Positions 36,268-44,408 of a stretch of 52,285 nucleotides of DNA are shown one piece after another. How positions within the stretch are numbered: position 1 is the first letter of the stretch; the number at the start of each line of letters is the position of its first letter. The position numbers and the translations under genes were made by a program. Source of the stretch: DTU089 sp964421815 (GTDB taxonomy: Bacteria; Bacillota; Clostridia; Oscillospirales; Acutalibacteraceae); contig CAYQYT010000015.1 of the NCBI GenBank assembly GCA_964421815.1, positions 1 through 52,285 on the forward strand, read 5' to 3'. The notes under the pieces are model-generated. The model had not been told where the DNA came from and ran no database searches. It saw nothing but the letters and a program-made list of their open reading frames with translations.

Positions 36268-36708
36268 ATGCAACTTGAAAACAGAAGTATAGCAAAATGC
36301 GTTATTTTATCAATAATAACATGCGGCATTTACGGTATTGTCTGGGGTGCAAAAATTGCCAGGGACGCTGTAAAAGTTAAAGACGTTAACGATGACGGTT
36401 TGGCAGAAATTCTCCTTGTTATCTTCCTTCCCTTTATCGGTTTCTTCCTTGCAGAAAGAAAACTCAACGAGGGTTGTAAAGCTGCCGGTATTGCCCACAG
36501 CGATAACTCAATCCTCTACCTTATTCTCGGTCTTTTCGGCTTGGGTATTGTTGACTACTGCTTAATGCAGAGTGACCTTAACAAAATTGCAGATGCAGGT
36601 TATGTTTTCACATCCGCACCCGTAGGCGCACCTTATGGAGCCGCTCCCGTTCAGGAAGTTCCCTTCGAGAACGTTGAATCCTCTCAGAATAATAATCCCG
36701 AAGCATAA
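36268..36708 (+). CDS. DUF4234-like small membrane protein
   Basis: 146 residues with three to four hydrophobic segments: RSIAKCVILSIITCGIYGIVW (DUF4234-type start), ILLVIFLPFIGFFLAER and SILYLILGLFGLGIVDYCLM, then a Pro/Ala-rich, acidic tail (residues 115-146). Function unknown. A longer frame begins at GTG 36250 within AAAGGAG's own region; ATG 36268, eight bases after AAAGGAG, is the proper start. It directly follows the MITE-like element, whose edge promoter may drive it. Confidence 0.75.
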   Translation: MQLENRSIAKCVILSIITCGIYGIVWGAKIARDAVKVKDVNDDGLAEILLVIFLPFIGFFLAERKLNEGCKAAGIAHSDNSILYLILGLFGLGIVDYCLMQSDLNKIADAGYVFTSAPVGAPYGAAPVQEVPFENVESSQNNNPEA

Positions 36709-36721
36709 AAACAAATAATCC

Positions 36722-36760
36722 ACACCGTCCCTCTGTTCATTCGGTGGGGCGGTGTATTTT
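36722..36760 (+). terminator. Terminator after the DUF4234 gene
   Basis: 10-base stem ACACCGTCCC / GGGGCGGTGT (one G-T pair) followed by ATTTTTG. Confidence 0.8.
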
Positions 36761-36928
36761 TGTTCTAAAAATTTTTAACAGAATAAAAAATTGTTCCCCA
36801 AAGGAATTCCTAAAACTTTGTACAGAACTTTGGCTTTATTTTTAAAGTTGGTCAAATTTATTTATACATCTGTTTACACCCCATAGAAGGCTCCCGGAGA
36901 AAACTTTTCAAAAAAATAAAAATTTCTC

Positions 36929-36957
36929 TTGACATACCCCCGCTTTTATGATATAGT
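36929..36957 (+). promoter_or_regulatory. Promoter of the tRNA genes
   Basis: TTGACA (36929-36934), 17-base spacer ending TGA, TATAGT (36952-36957), 16 bases before the first tRNA. Confidence 0.75.
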
Positions 36958-36973
36958 AGTCAAGCATTAAGTC

Positions 36974-37049
36974 GCTGGTGTAGCTCAGTTGGTAGAGCAG
37001 CTGATTTGTAATCAGCAGGTCGGGGGTTCGAGTCCGTCCACCAGCTCCA
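36974..37049 (+). tRNA. tRNA-Thr (anticodon TGT)
   Basis: 76 bases with encoded CCA. Acceptor stem GCTGGTG / CACCAGC, D-arm GCTC-AGTTGGTA-GAGC, anticodon stem GCTGA / TCAGC with loop TTTGTAA, and T-arm CGGGGGTTCGAGTCCGTC. Confidence 0.96.
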
Positions 37050-37070
37050 TTTTAATTAAATAGTTTATAT

Positions 37071-37155
37071 GGGAGTGTTCCCGAGTGGCCAAAGGGGGCA
37101 GACTGTAAATCTGTTGGCACCGCCTTCGGTGGTTCGAATCCACCCGCTCCCACCA
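37071..37155 (+). tRNA. tRNA-Tyr (anticodon GTA)
   Basis: 85 bases with a long variable arm (GGCACCGCC region) and encoded CCA. Acceptor stem GGGAGTG / CGCTCCC, anticodon stem CAGA / TCTG with loop CTGTAAA, T-arm GGTGGTTCGAATCCACC. Confidence 0.96.
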
Positions 37156-37183
37156 TGTGTTACGGTCTATTTAGATGCCGTAC

Positions 37184-37219
37184 CGAAAAGCCTTGAGAAA
37201 TCAAGGCTTTTCGCATTTT
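37184..37219 (+). terminator. Terminator of the tRNA operon
   Basis: Stem CGAAAAGCCTTGA / TCAAGGCTTTTCG followed by CATTTTTT. Confidence 0.85.
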
Positions 37220-37267
37220 TTACCCCTATTTTTCAAGTTGCAATTTCATAGATGCCAACGACCTACA

Positions 37268-37290
37268 AGGTGGATTCGAACCACCGAAGC
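37268..37290 (-). repeat. Inverted copy of the tRNA-Tyr T-arm region
   Basis: GGTGGATTCGAACCACCGAAG (about 37270-37290, 21 bases with flanks) equals the reverse complement of the T-arm and adjoining part of tRNA-Tyr. No other tRNA feature is recognisable around it. Orientation is opposite to what a simple tRNA-targeted integration would leave. Confidence 0.6.
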
Positions 37291-37299
37291 GAATATTCT

Positions 37300-37342
37300 G
37301 GGCAGATTTAGCGATTATTTATCGCTGAATCTGCCCTTTTTT
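37300..37342 (+). terminator. Hairpin terminator
   Basis: Stem GGGCAGATTTAGCGAT / ATCGCTGAATCTGCCC (one G-T pair) followed by TTTTTTC. Confidence 0.8.
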
Positions 37343-37375
37343 CTTTTTTATAATTGTTAAATAATTTTGTCTTGA

Positions 37376-37413
37376 AGCGGATGTAATGACTTTTCATTGC
37401 ATCCGCTTTTTTT
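37376..37413 (+). terminator. Second hairpin terminator in tandem
   Basis: Stem AGCGGATGTAATG / CATTGCATCCGCT followed by seven T. With the previous hairpin it insulates the tRNA operon from the mobile region that begins at 37.4 kb. Confidence 0.8.
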
Positions 37414-37474
37414 GTTTTGCACTCCCTCCTCTGCCAAGAGGATGAGTAAATATAAAGGAAAGGAGTTATGTCCA

Positions 37475-37888
37475 ATGCAGTATTTTGATAAGAACGGTAA
37501 GGAGATTAAAGCTGGCATGAGAATCCTAATGGATGACGGCAGCATCGAAATGGTGTATGACACAGATGACCAATATGGCAATCCAAGCCTTGGCATCAAT
37601 GCATCTAACGAAGAATTTTTGAAGCTACACCCAAATTGGGCAAGAGAGTATTACAGCCTCTCAAATTTCAAACAATCCAGTATTGAAATATGCCCTTCTG
37701 AACAGGAAATCAATGCCGAGCTTGAAAGACTCGCACCAATTATCGAAGGAACAGAGTTTGCAATCGACTATGGCGAACATCCTACAAAGGAAGAATATGA
37801 AGAATATGAAGCTGCCATAGATCGGAGAGCAATACTCACGAAAATGCTTGGTGACGAAACCCCTGCCCCAGAAATGACCATGCAGTAG
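37475..37888 (+). CDS. Mobile-element accessory protein, unknown
   Basis: 137 residues, acidic and soluble. It begins QYFDKNGKEIKAGMRILMDDGSIEMVY, the kind of small N-terminal beta domain found in many accessory proteins of Firmicutes conjugative elements, and ends in a charged helix (HPTKEEYEEYEAAIDRRAILTKMLGDE). No enzyme motif is seen. ATG 37475 with AAAGGAG nine bases upstream is preferred to the longer frame from 37397. The next gene starts 20 bases after the stop. Confidence 0.55.
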   Translation: MQYFDKNGKEIKAGMRILMDDGSIEMVYDTDDQYGNPSLGINASNEEFLKLHPNWAREYYSLSNFKQSSIEICPSEQEINAELERLAPIIEGTEFAIDYGEHPTKEEYEEYEAAIDRRAILTKMLGDETPAPEMTMQ

Positions 37889-37907
37889 AAAGGAGATGGT
37901 GATAAAT

Positions 37908-38558
37908 ATGGCTCTGCTATTCTCGGCGGTTACTGCAACCGCCAACAAACAGGAAGTCGAGTTCCTTGTGGGTGGTATCCCAAGAGAATTTGATGATCTC
38001 GAAGGTTGGACTGCCTTCGACAGATTTATGGAAGACATAAGTGAAGACACCACAGTCAAGGTGCATGCAGAAGCATACCTTTACGGCGGAGAAGAAATCG
38101 TGAAAGCTACTCCCGAAGAAATCGCATACATCATGAAGCGGTTAGAAATGGACGAAACATTTATCTCCTCCCGTTGTCAGAATATTGATAAAGTTAACTT
38201 TGACTTCACATGGTCTCCAAACGAACTACTAAACAGGAGGTACAGTAAAATGAATGATTGGGAAAGACAGCATCGTCAAATTCAGGAACTGAAAGATGCC
38301 TATCCCCCCGGCACTCGACTGGAATTGATCTGTATGAATGATCCTCACCATCCCGTTGAAAGCGGCACCCGAGGAACAGTCGACCATGTTGATGACGGCG
38401 GAAACATCCATATGAAATGGGATAACGGAAGAACATTATCCATTTGTCCCGAGGTCGATGAAATCCGCAGATTAACCCAAGAAGAAATTGACGAGGAACT
38501 TCGTCAAAAGTCTATGGAACAAGAGCAGACACAAGCTCCCCAAGAACAGTCTTTGTAA
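37908..38558 (+). CDS. Fused accessory protein with C-terminal DUF4314 domain
   Basis: 216 residues in two parts. Residues 1-114 (start ALLFSAVTATANKQEVEFLV) are an unassigned alpha/beta domain. From Met115 at 38250 follows NDWERQHRQIQELKDAYPPGTRLELICMNDPHHPVESGTRGTVDHVD, a DUF4314 domain known from integrative and conjugative elements of Firmicutes. A consensus AGGAGG (38235-38240) stands nine bases before that internal ATG, so DUF4314 was probably a separate gene that is now in frame with its neighbour, or is translated both ways. ATG 37908 is chosen over the start at 37896, which abuts the ribosome site. Confidence 0.65.
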   Translation: MALLFSAVTATANKQEVEFLVGGIPREFDDLEGWTAFDRFMEDISEDTTVKVHAEAYLYGGEEIVKATPEEIAYIMKRLEMDETFISSRCQNIDKVNFDFTWSPNELLNRRYSKMNDWERQHRQIQELKDAYPPGTRLELICMNDPHHPVESGTRGTVDHVDDGGNIHMKWDNGRTLSICPEVDEIRRLTQEEIDEELRQKSMEQEQTQAPQEQSL

Positions 38559-38598
38559 AGAGTGAGGTGAAACGAAAAAGATATAGGACGGATGCCAT

Positions 38599-39282
38599 AT
38601 GGCTATCCAATTTATCGATTTATGTTCAGGAATCGGAGGTTTCCATTCCGGCTTGATGGCAACAGGTTATTTCAAATGTGTTGGTCATGCAGAAATAGAC
38701 CAGAATGCTGCAAAAGCATATAGAGCCATCTACGGTGCGGAAGGAGGTTTGAATTATGGCGACCTGCGAGAAATCAATCCCGAACACTTGCCCGACTTCG
38801 ACTTGCTCTGTGCCGGATTTCCTTGTCAGAGTTTCTCAGTTGCAGGGCGAAGACTTGGTTTCCAAGACACAAGAGGAACTATCTTCTTTGAAATTGCCCG
38901 AATCATTGCAAAGAAACGGCCTTCATTTCTTCTCTTGGAAAATGTCCCCGGTTTGCTTTCGCATGACGGCGGCAGGACGCTTGTTACCATCTTCACCTCG
39001 CTTGTTGAAATGGGGTATCATCTCGAATGGATGGTGCTTAACAGCAAATACTTCGGAGTCCCACAACAGCGAAGACGGCTGTACATTGTCGGATATCTTG
39101 ATGCACGATGTGCCGGAAAAATATTTCCTATCGGAAGTAGCTATGCGAAAAATCTTAAACAGCTTATCCCCGGCGCACAAGGACAGCGAGTCTACGAAAC
39201 AGACGGAGTAGCTTGCACCCAATGTGCAAGTGCCGGCGGTTGGGGCGGAAAAACAGGGCTTTACTTTATAGATATGAATGTA
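38599..39282 (+). pseudogene. DNA cytosine-5 methyltransferase, 3' end lost
   Basis: Homology covers about 228 residues of a C5-methyltransferase: motif I DLCSGIGGFHSGL, motif IV GFPCQSFSVAGRR with the catalytic Cys, motif VI ENVPGLL, motif VIII PQQRRRLYIVGY, and the start of the target-recognition region up to GGKTGLYFID. The remaining third (motifs IX-X) is missing; from about 39283 the sequence is a truncated IS3-family element, and the frame only runs on to 39354 by chance. Members usually have 310-400 residues. Likely inactive. Confidence 0.85.
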
Positions 39283-40123
39283 AATACTCATCCAATAGTT
39301 TCGGAACATCCCTGGCGGTCGCTAAGCCAAAGTCAAGGTACAATTCTTCCTTGATCCAGCCATTTAGTGCTTCAATTATTGCATTATCTGTTGGAGTTCC
39401 TACTCGCGACATCGAACGAAGTATGTTATAATGTTCATGAGCCTGTCGGAAGGCTTGTGAGGAGTAGACAGAGCCCTGGTCGGTGTGCAAGACTACCTGG
39501 GGTGTCTGCTCCTCATTTTTCTTGCCTGCAAGCAGCTTGAGCTGTTCCAGACAATGATAGTACGGTTTGGTGCTACCCTGAATCGGCGTTGCCTGGTGTG
39601 CAAGAATCTCGTTGTTAAATGTATCAACAAGAAGTGTCCATTCCCAATTTCTTCCGTTGTTCTTAAATATTGTCATATCGGATACGACAATTTCAATAGG
39701 TCGAGTTGCATTCCAGTTTCCCTTTACTTCGTTGGGAAACTCTATATGTTCTTCGCCTCCTTTTTTATAGGTATACTTCCTCGCATTTGACCGGATTCCA
39801 GCCTGCTTGCAGCATTTATGTGCTAAATTGTGAGAAAATACCCATCCGGTAGCTTCAAATACACCCTTTGCGAGCATATGGTAACCGTGAGAAGGATGTT
39901 TCTTGTGTTGTTCTGTCAGAAGCTTTGTGAGCAGCTTCCTGTCCTGTTCATATCGGTTCAGCTTTCCTTGCCGCCCTCTCCACTTGTAGTAACCGGATTT
40001 ACTAACTCCCATAAGCTGACAGAGGAACACAACGGAATATTTTACTTTAAGTATTTCAATGATTTCGTACTCTTGCCGGGTCCGGTAACGTATTCCTTGT
40101 TTGCACCAACTCCTTTCACCCAA
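39266..40123 (-). pseudogene. IS3-family transposase OrfB, C-terminally truncated
   Basis: DDE transposase part of an IS3-family element. The HTH_21-like start (ILKVKYSVVFLCQLMGVSKSGYYKW) and catalytic core are visible: first Asp in IVVSDMTIF, second Asp in VVLHTDQGSVY, and Glu in DNAIIEALNGWIKEELY. It ends after ARDVPKLLDEY, with a short out-of-family tail; about 40 residues are missing. It is normally produced as an OrfAB fusion by -1 slippage on the A7 run at 40129-40135, where the two frames line up correctly. Confidence 0.85.
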
Positions 40124-40475
40124 TATCCTTTTTTTAACCGTTCATTTTCAATTTCGAGCTTGGCTACCATAAGCCGCAGCCTTTCCAATTCCGAAAGGTT
40201 CTTGCTGACGTGCAACGCTGCAAACGGATTCCCCGGATGCCCTTTCGGAATAAATGCTGTTTCTCCTTCGGCAATATATTCCTTTACCCACCGGCAAATC
40301 ATACTTCTGTCTGCTGTATACTCCTTTTCCAGTGTACGTACCGAAACATGTTCATCTAGATGCTTATGGACGATTTCTACTTTCTGCTCCGGTGTCCATA
40401 CACGCTTCTTTTGCCCCTTTTTCAACAATACCACCTCCAGCTATATTTTAGCATAAAGAAAAGGTAGACAACATG
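39283..40475 (-). mobile_element. IS3-family insertion sequence, truncated at the 3' end
   Basis: Contains orfA and orfB of an IS3-type element in minus orientation. The intact 5' end begins near TGTCTACC (about 40475), just outside which a palindrome CATGGTGGTTTTCCATG and a matching GTCTACCTTT occur. The 3' end is missing: orfB breaks at LLDEY, where family members continue Y-Y-N-N-x-R-P. The truncation joins directly to the broken methyltransferase gene. Confidence 0.8.
40042..40434 (-). CDS. IS3-family transposase OrfA
   Basis: About 130 residues with a helix-turn-helix (WTPEQKVEIVHKHLDEHVSVRTLEKEYTADRSMICRWVKEY) and a C-terminal leucine-zipper-like helix (ELERLRLMVAKLEIENERLKK), as usual for OrfA. 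GGAGGTGG lies before GTG 40434 and TTG 40425; TTG has the better spacing. The A7 slippage site for making OrfAB falls at ERLKK. Confidence 0.85.
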   Translation of the reverse strand: MVLLKKGQKKRVWTPEQKVEIVHKHLDEHVSVRTLEKEYTADRSMICRWVKEYIAEGETAFIPKGHPGNPFAALHVSKNLSELERLRLMVAKLEIENERLKKGYWVKGVGANKEYVTGPGKSTKSLKYLK

Positions 40476-40540
40476 GTGGTTTTCCATGTGTCTACCTTTA
40501 TCTTACAACTTCACTGCACAAAAACAGGCGGTGTTTTAGT

Positions 40541-41683
40541 TTATTCACTTTTATCAGATCGATACAGATATTTGAGTTCATTTTTAACGTATTTTCTTCT
40601 TGCTGTCACCCCTCTTATCAGACGATATGCCCATCCCACAGGCAGCAAAATTTTATGCCGGTAGAAAAATGGAAACAAAGCTTCATATATTTCCATTGGA
40701 GGAAAAATCCTTTGCCAGATATATTTTCGCCTGGAAGTACTTCCGGTTTGCTTCTGAAATTTCTCTATCTTTTGCTGTGTATACTGCTCTAAAGTTCCGT
40801 ATGTTCCTGATTTAAGATAGTGTTCAAGCATCAGTTTATCTTCATCGGATAATTCAGCATCGGATAATTCAGCAGAACTTTCTCTGAATACCCTCTGCGA
40901 AAGGTTGCGACTTTGGTGCTCGAAATCAGAAATCCCAAGCTTTTCACATTCATCTGATATATATGCCCAGTCCATAGAATCCTGCTTTACCTGTAAATAA
41001 ACATAATGGTCAAGCAAGGAACGCAGTCCGGTTCCGCTGCCGGTGTAGTGCTTGCATTCATGTGTTATGATGTAGATATAAAAGTCCTCATCTGAAAAAT
41101 GATAACCGTAATTATTGTCACTGTCTTTTACAAGTCTTTCCTTAATATCCTCGTAGTATTCCTTCCATTCCTGATTATGAGCCTGCCCAAAAAGAGACGT
41201 GTGCATTTCAAAATTCAGTACCGGAGGTTTTTCGTATACATCATGATTCCCTTTGTTATAGCTTATGACTGAGTAGCCGTTATCTTCAAAGTATTTCTTT
41301 ATTTCAGACTGATATTTCACATCAAACAGAATATCATTATCAGCCATCTGGCGCATACTGAAATCAGAATACATTTCTTTCAGTATAGAGCCTTTTAAGG
41401 GCATATACCATATCCCATTTTTTTCACAGAATGAGAACAGTTTTTTTCTCTCAATATCAAGAAAAATATTTTTTCTTAATGCTTTCTCTTTTGCTGTACG
41501 GAATTTATCCTCTTGTATTCCTGCACTTTCAAGAGCATACGCTGTGATCCCTGTCAGAGTATGAAACTTTGCAGCAGTATATAACTGTTCCATATTCATC
41601 TGATCTAATCTGCTTTTGGAAGGAATTGTGCCGTTTACCGCACACTTACACAGATATATCAAATCATAAAAAGTTTGATTCAT
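40541..41683 (-). CDS. Nucleotidyltransferase-like protein (NTP_transf_5 type)
   Basis: 380 residues matching the uncharacterised nucleotidyltransferase family found beside PqqD and kinase genes in modified-peptide clusters, including Firmicutes lasso peptide clusters. The core motif is MPLKGSILKEMYSDFSMRQMADNDILFD (Lys-Gly, then Arg, then Asp-x-Asp-like DND), followed by EMHTSLF and a helical region HECKHYTGSGTGLRSLLDHYVYL. A C-terminal basic stretch ends the protein. Last gene of the minus-strand block; its ATG is 22 bases after the LytTR stop. Its substrate here, perhaps the peptide encoded at 45937, is unknown. Confidence 0.75.
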   Translation of the reverse strand: MNQTFYDLIYLCKCAVNGTIPSKSRLDQMNMEQLYTAAKFHTLTGITAYALESAGIQEDKFRTAKEKALRKNIFLDIERKKLFSFCEKNGIWYMPLKGSILKEMYSDFSMRQMADNDILFDVKYQSEIKKYFEDNGYSVISYNKGNHDVYEKPPVLNFEMHTSLFGQAHNQEWKEYYEDIKERLVKDSDNNYGYHFSDEDFYIYIITHECKHYTGSGTGLRSLLDHYVYLQVKQDSMDWAYISDECEKLGISDFEHQSRNLSQRVFRESSAELSDAELSDEDKLMLEHYLKSGTYGTLEQYTQQKIEKFQKQTGSTSRRKYIWQRIFPPMEIYEALFPFFYRHKILLPVGWAYRLIRGVTARRKYVKNELKYLYRSDKSE

Positions 41684-41705
41684 AACTTCTCCATTCTATA
41701 CTGGG

Positions 41706-42041
41706 CTATGAATTACCATCAATAATGGCTTGATAGTTTGATAGTATCTCCTTTTTTCTGCGTACTGTGTATCTGAGTATTTCACCGTTGATTAGATTCA
41801 CTTTGTCTGTGATACTGCGTATAGCCTTTATTGATACGATACATCCACGTCGTACTTCAATAAAGTTTTCGCCAAGCTGTTTTTTTAGTTCTCCGAAAGT
41901 CATTCTTGTTACATATTTCCTGTTGCCGTAAACGTGTATCTCGGCATACTGCCGCTGCATGATGACATACAGAATCCTGCTAATGTAGATTGTAACAAGT
42001 TTCCGTTTTGAATTTATAGTTATTGTTTCGCCGTCTTGCAT
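41706..42041 (-). CDS. LytTR DNA-binding domain protein
   Basis: 111 residues: a stand-alone LytTR domain (ISRILYVIMQRQYAEIHVYGNRKYVTRMTFGELKKQL, then FIEVRRGCIVSIKAIRSI). No receiver or membrane domain is attached. LytTR regulators often control bacteriocin, quorum-sensing or surface-protein genes. The start overlaps the ABC transporter stop (TAATG), so it is co-translated with the export gene and probably autoregulates this block. Confidence 0.88.
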   Translation of the reverse strand: MQDGETITINSKRKLVTIYISRILYVIMQRQYAEIHVYGNRKYVTRMTFGELKKQLGENFIEVRRGCIVSIKAIRSITDKVNLINGEILRYTVRRKKEILSNYQAIIDGNS

Positions 42042-43729
42042 TATATTATACCTCTCTCTTCCTCAATTCCGTTTTCAGTAAATCTGATGATTTTGTCGCA
42101 GATATCCAGTGCTGCCGGACGATGTGTCACGATCAATACGGTTTTATCGGTCATGCTTCTCAGATTGTCAAGCAGCTGTTTTTCCGTCTGCTCATCGATG
42201 GCGCTGGTAGCTTCGTCAAGCAGAAGAACAGGAGCACCTGAGTATATCGCCCTTGCAATTGCAATTCTCTGCATCTGTCCTTCTGAAAGTCCTGCACCTC
42301 TTTCGCCAAGCTCAGTATTAATACCATTTTCAAGCTCCGATACAAATTCGTCAGCACAGGATATTGTAAGCGCAAGTCTGAGTTTTTCTTCATCTGCCTG
42401 TGTATCTGCAAGGATGATGATTTCTTTTATCGTGCCATTCATCAGATGATTGCCCTGCGGTACATAAGCAAACAGCCTGTGCCACTGGCTTGTAAGCTCT
42501 GTTTCCGTTCTATCTGATTTTTGTACCATAATACTTCCGCTGTCGGGGTGGTATAGGCACATCAAAAGCTTTAATACAGTAGACTTTCCGCAGCCGGAAT
42601 GTCCCGTAAAGGCTATATTTTCGCCTTTGTTTATTACAAAGCTCACATTATTGAGAACACTCTCTTTGTCATTGCTTTTATATGTAAAGCAGATGTTATC
42701 CGCCTTTATTGCAGAGAATTCAGTATCATAGAATTTTTGGATTTCCTTGCTGCCGATGATTTTTCCTGTGCAGTCATCCGCAAAATTTTCAGCTTCACGA
42801 AGCCTTTCAGCACTTGCTGTCATAGCATAAAATTTAGGCAGATAACCTGTGATATTGGCAAAAGGGGACTGTATCTGTGCAATCAGCTGTAATATTGCTG
42901 TAAGTGTTCCATAGCTTACAGTACCGCCGATTATCCCCAGTCCGCAGTATGCAAATCCCACAAGGTACATACCGTTCATAGCCGCCGAAAAACCGATATT
43001 GCATAAATTAGAGAAATGATTGCGTTTCATTCTCGCATTTTTATGTGCAGACATTTTCTGCTTTCCTTGTTCTGCTGTACGCTGTTCAGCGGAAAAGCTT
43101 CTGACAATGATAAGGCTGCTCAGATGCTCCTGCAAAAAGATACGCAGTCTGCCGTCATTTTCCTGAATCGACTTATGAAGCCTTTTCAGCACCTTTCTGA
43201 ATGCGTATGTAAGCAGGATCAATGCCGCACCGCATGGAAGGAGTATAAAAAGAAACTTTGGCTCAATAATCAGCAACATGACAAATGCGCCGATCATTTT
43301 TACAGCCATTCCGACTACACCGGGCAGAATATCCACCGCACCGTCAGCCGATACCTTTGTATCAGAAGTCAGACGATTCATCCATTCGCCAGAATGAATG
43401 TTTGTCACCGAAGCATAGTCTTTTTTCAGCAGAGTTTCAAAAAGCCTTACTTTCAGAATATTCTCTATCGTAGAACGGGAATGCTCCTCAAGCCATCGGA
43501 CAACGGCTCTGAGCAGTATCTGAATCAGCACAAGAATGATAACCGAAACAAGAGCAAGTAAAAAGCCTGACTTGTCCTTTTCAGCAGCATAGTCTATACC
43601 GTTTCTCAGGAGTAAAGCGTATATTACTCCGCTGCCGCCAAGCAAAGCCTGTATCAGCGACAGTAAAAGTACACTTATTTTATGTTTTCCTACTACATCA
43701 GAAAGCCATTTTAATGTGTTATTTTTCAT
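42041..43729 (-). CDS. ABC exporter, fused membrane and ATPase domains
   Basis: About 562 residues: six membrane helices (residues 1-300) and a nucleotide-binding domain with Walker A GHSGCGKST, signature LSEGQMQR (a variant of LSGGQ) and Walker B VLLLDEATSAID. No N-terminal C39 peptidase domain, so leader removal must be done by another protein, here possibly the S26 peptidase. The frame is open to 43798, but ATG 43729 overlaps the S26 stop (ATGA) and AGGCGG precedes it. Such half-transporters act as homodimers exporting peptides or lipids. Confidence 0.88.
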   Translation of the reverse strand: MKNNTLKWLSDVVGKHKISVLLLSLIQALLGGSGVIYALLLRNGIDYAAEKDKSGFLLALVSVIILVLIQILLRAVVRWLEEHSRSTIENILKVRLFETLLKKDYASVTNIHSGEWMNRLTSDTKVSADGAVDILPGVVGMAVKMIGAFVMLLIIEPKFLFILLPCGAALILLTYAFRKVLKRLHKSIQENDGRLRIFLQEHLSSLIIVRSFSAEQRTAEQGKQKMSAHKNARMKRNHFSNLCNIGFSAAMNGMYLVGFAYCGLGIIGGTVSYGTLTAILQLIAQIQSPFANITGYLPKFYAMTASAERLREAENFADDCTGKIIGSKEIQKFYDTEFSAIKADNICFTYKSNDKESVLNNVSFVINKGENIAFTGHSGCGKSTVLKLLMCLYHPDSGSIMVQKSDRTETELTSQWHRLFAYVPQGNHLMNGTIKEIIILADTQADEEKLRLALTISCADEFVSELENGINTELGERGAGLSEGQMQRIAIARAIYSGAPVLLLDEATSAIDEQTEKQLLDNLRSMTDKTVLIVTHRPAALDICDKIIRFTENGIEEERGII

Positions 43730-44154
43730 TTCAGCCGCCTTTTCAGAAACTGCCGTATACGGATAATAAATGCCCTTACGGGAAAGAAATCGCACCATAA
43801 ATGCACATATATCCGGTATTTGCGGTCAGTCACACGAATTTCTTTTCCGTTACGGATAACACCTGTCAGTACTCCGATGATATGCCTGTCTGTGATACCG
43901 TACTCTCTGTTCCAGCGATTATCACCGCAGATAACGTAGTCATTTTCTCTGACTTTCAATATCCGATGAAGAACATACTGACCGCTGTCACGTTTATACA
44001 ACGGCACGTCATACAGCTTTAGTCTGCCCTCGGCTCTGGAAATGACAAGAACATCTCTGCCTTGTCTGATGAATGGCATCATGCTGTCACCAACGTTTGT
44101 ATATATGATTTTGCCTGACTTTTCGATTTCTTCTTCAAAGGTAGACTTATTCAT
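43726..44154 (-). CDS. S26-type signal peptidase with Ser-His dyad
   Basis: 142 residues. GDSMMP (Ser24) is the catalytic serine motif of S26 peptidases, and VLHRI has His63 where bacterial type I signal peptidases have Lys; this is the ER/SipW-type Ser-His form. ICGDNRWNREYGI matches the GDN box. No N-terminal membrane anchor is seen; a basic amphipathic C-terminal helix (IIRIRQFLKRR) may hold it at the membrane. It overlaps pqqD at its start and the ABC gene at its stop. In this context it is the best candidate for leader removal. Confidence 0.8.
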   Translation of the reverse strand: MNKSTFEEEIEKSGKIIYTNVGDSMMPFIRQGRDVLVISRAEGRLKLYDVPLYKRDSGQYVLHRILKVRENDYVICGDNRWNREYGITDRHIIGVLTGVIRNGKEIRVTDRKYRIYVHLWCDFFPVRAFIIRIRQFLKRRLK

Positions 44155-44404
44155 CAACAGCCCCTATGCTCTTTAGTGCATTGATTACTTTATCAACACT
44201 TCCAGCTGCTTCTGTTTCTGTTGCATCATATTTGTCCAGCAGTTTTGAAATAATTTCTTCTCTTGTGGTTTCGGTTCTCAGACAGTCAACAATAAATGCG
44301 GTTGTTGCATTGCTGTGAATCAGTCCAGCAAACTTACCCGAAGCATCTATCATCATATAGTCATCTTTATTTTTATGGGTAACAAATGATTCTTTCAGTT
44401 TCAT
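44147..44404 (-). CDS. PqqD-family protein (RiPP recognition element)
   Basis: 85 residues with the PqqD winged-helix layout: an N-terminal beta-hairpin (VTHKNKDDYMMIDASGKFAGLIHSNATTAFIVDCL) and helices (TTREEIISKLLDKYDATETEAAGSVDKVINALKSIGAV). Stand-alone PqqD proteins bind leader peptides of ribosomally made, modified peptides and hand them to enzymes. Its stop overlaps the S26 peptidase start. Confidence 0.88.
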   Translation of the reverse strand: MKLKESFVTHKNKDDYMMIDASGKFAGLIHSNATTAFIVDCLRTETTREEIISKLLDKYDATETEAAGSVDKVINALKSIGAVDE

Positions 44405-44408
44405 AATT

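Noticed and set aside
37268..37290. attR site of an element integrated into tRNA-Tyr
   Set aside because: The copy is inverted relative to the tRNA, whereas integration leaves direct repeats; no integrase gene is visible in the window.
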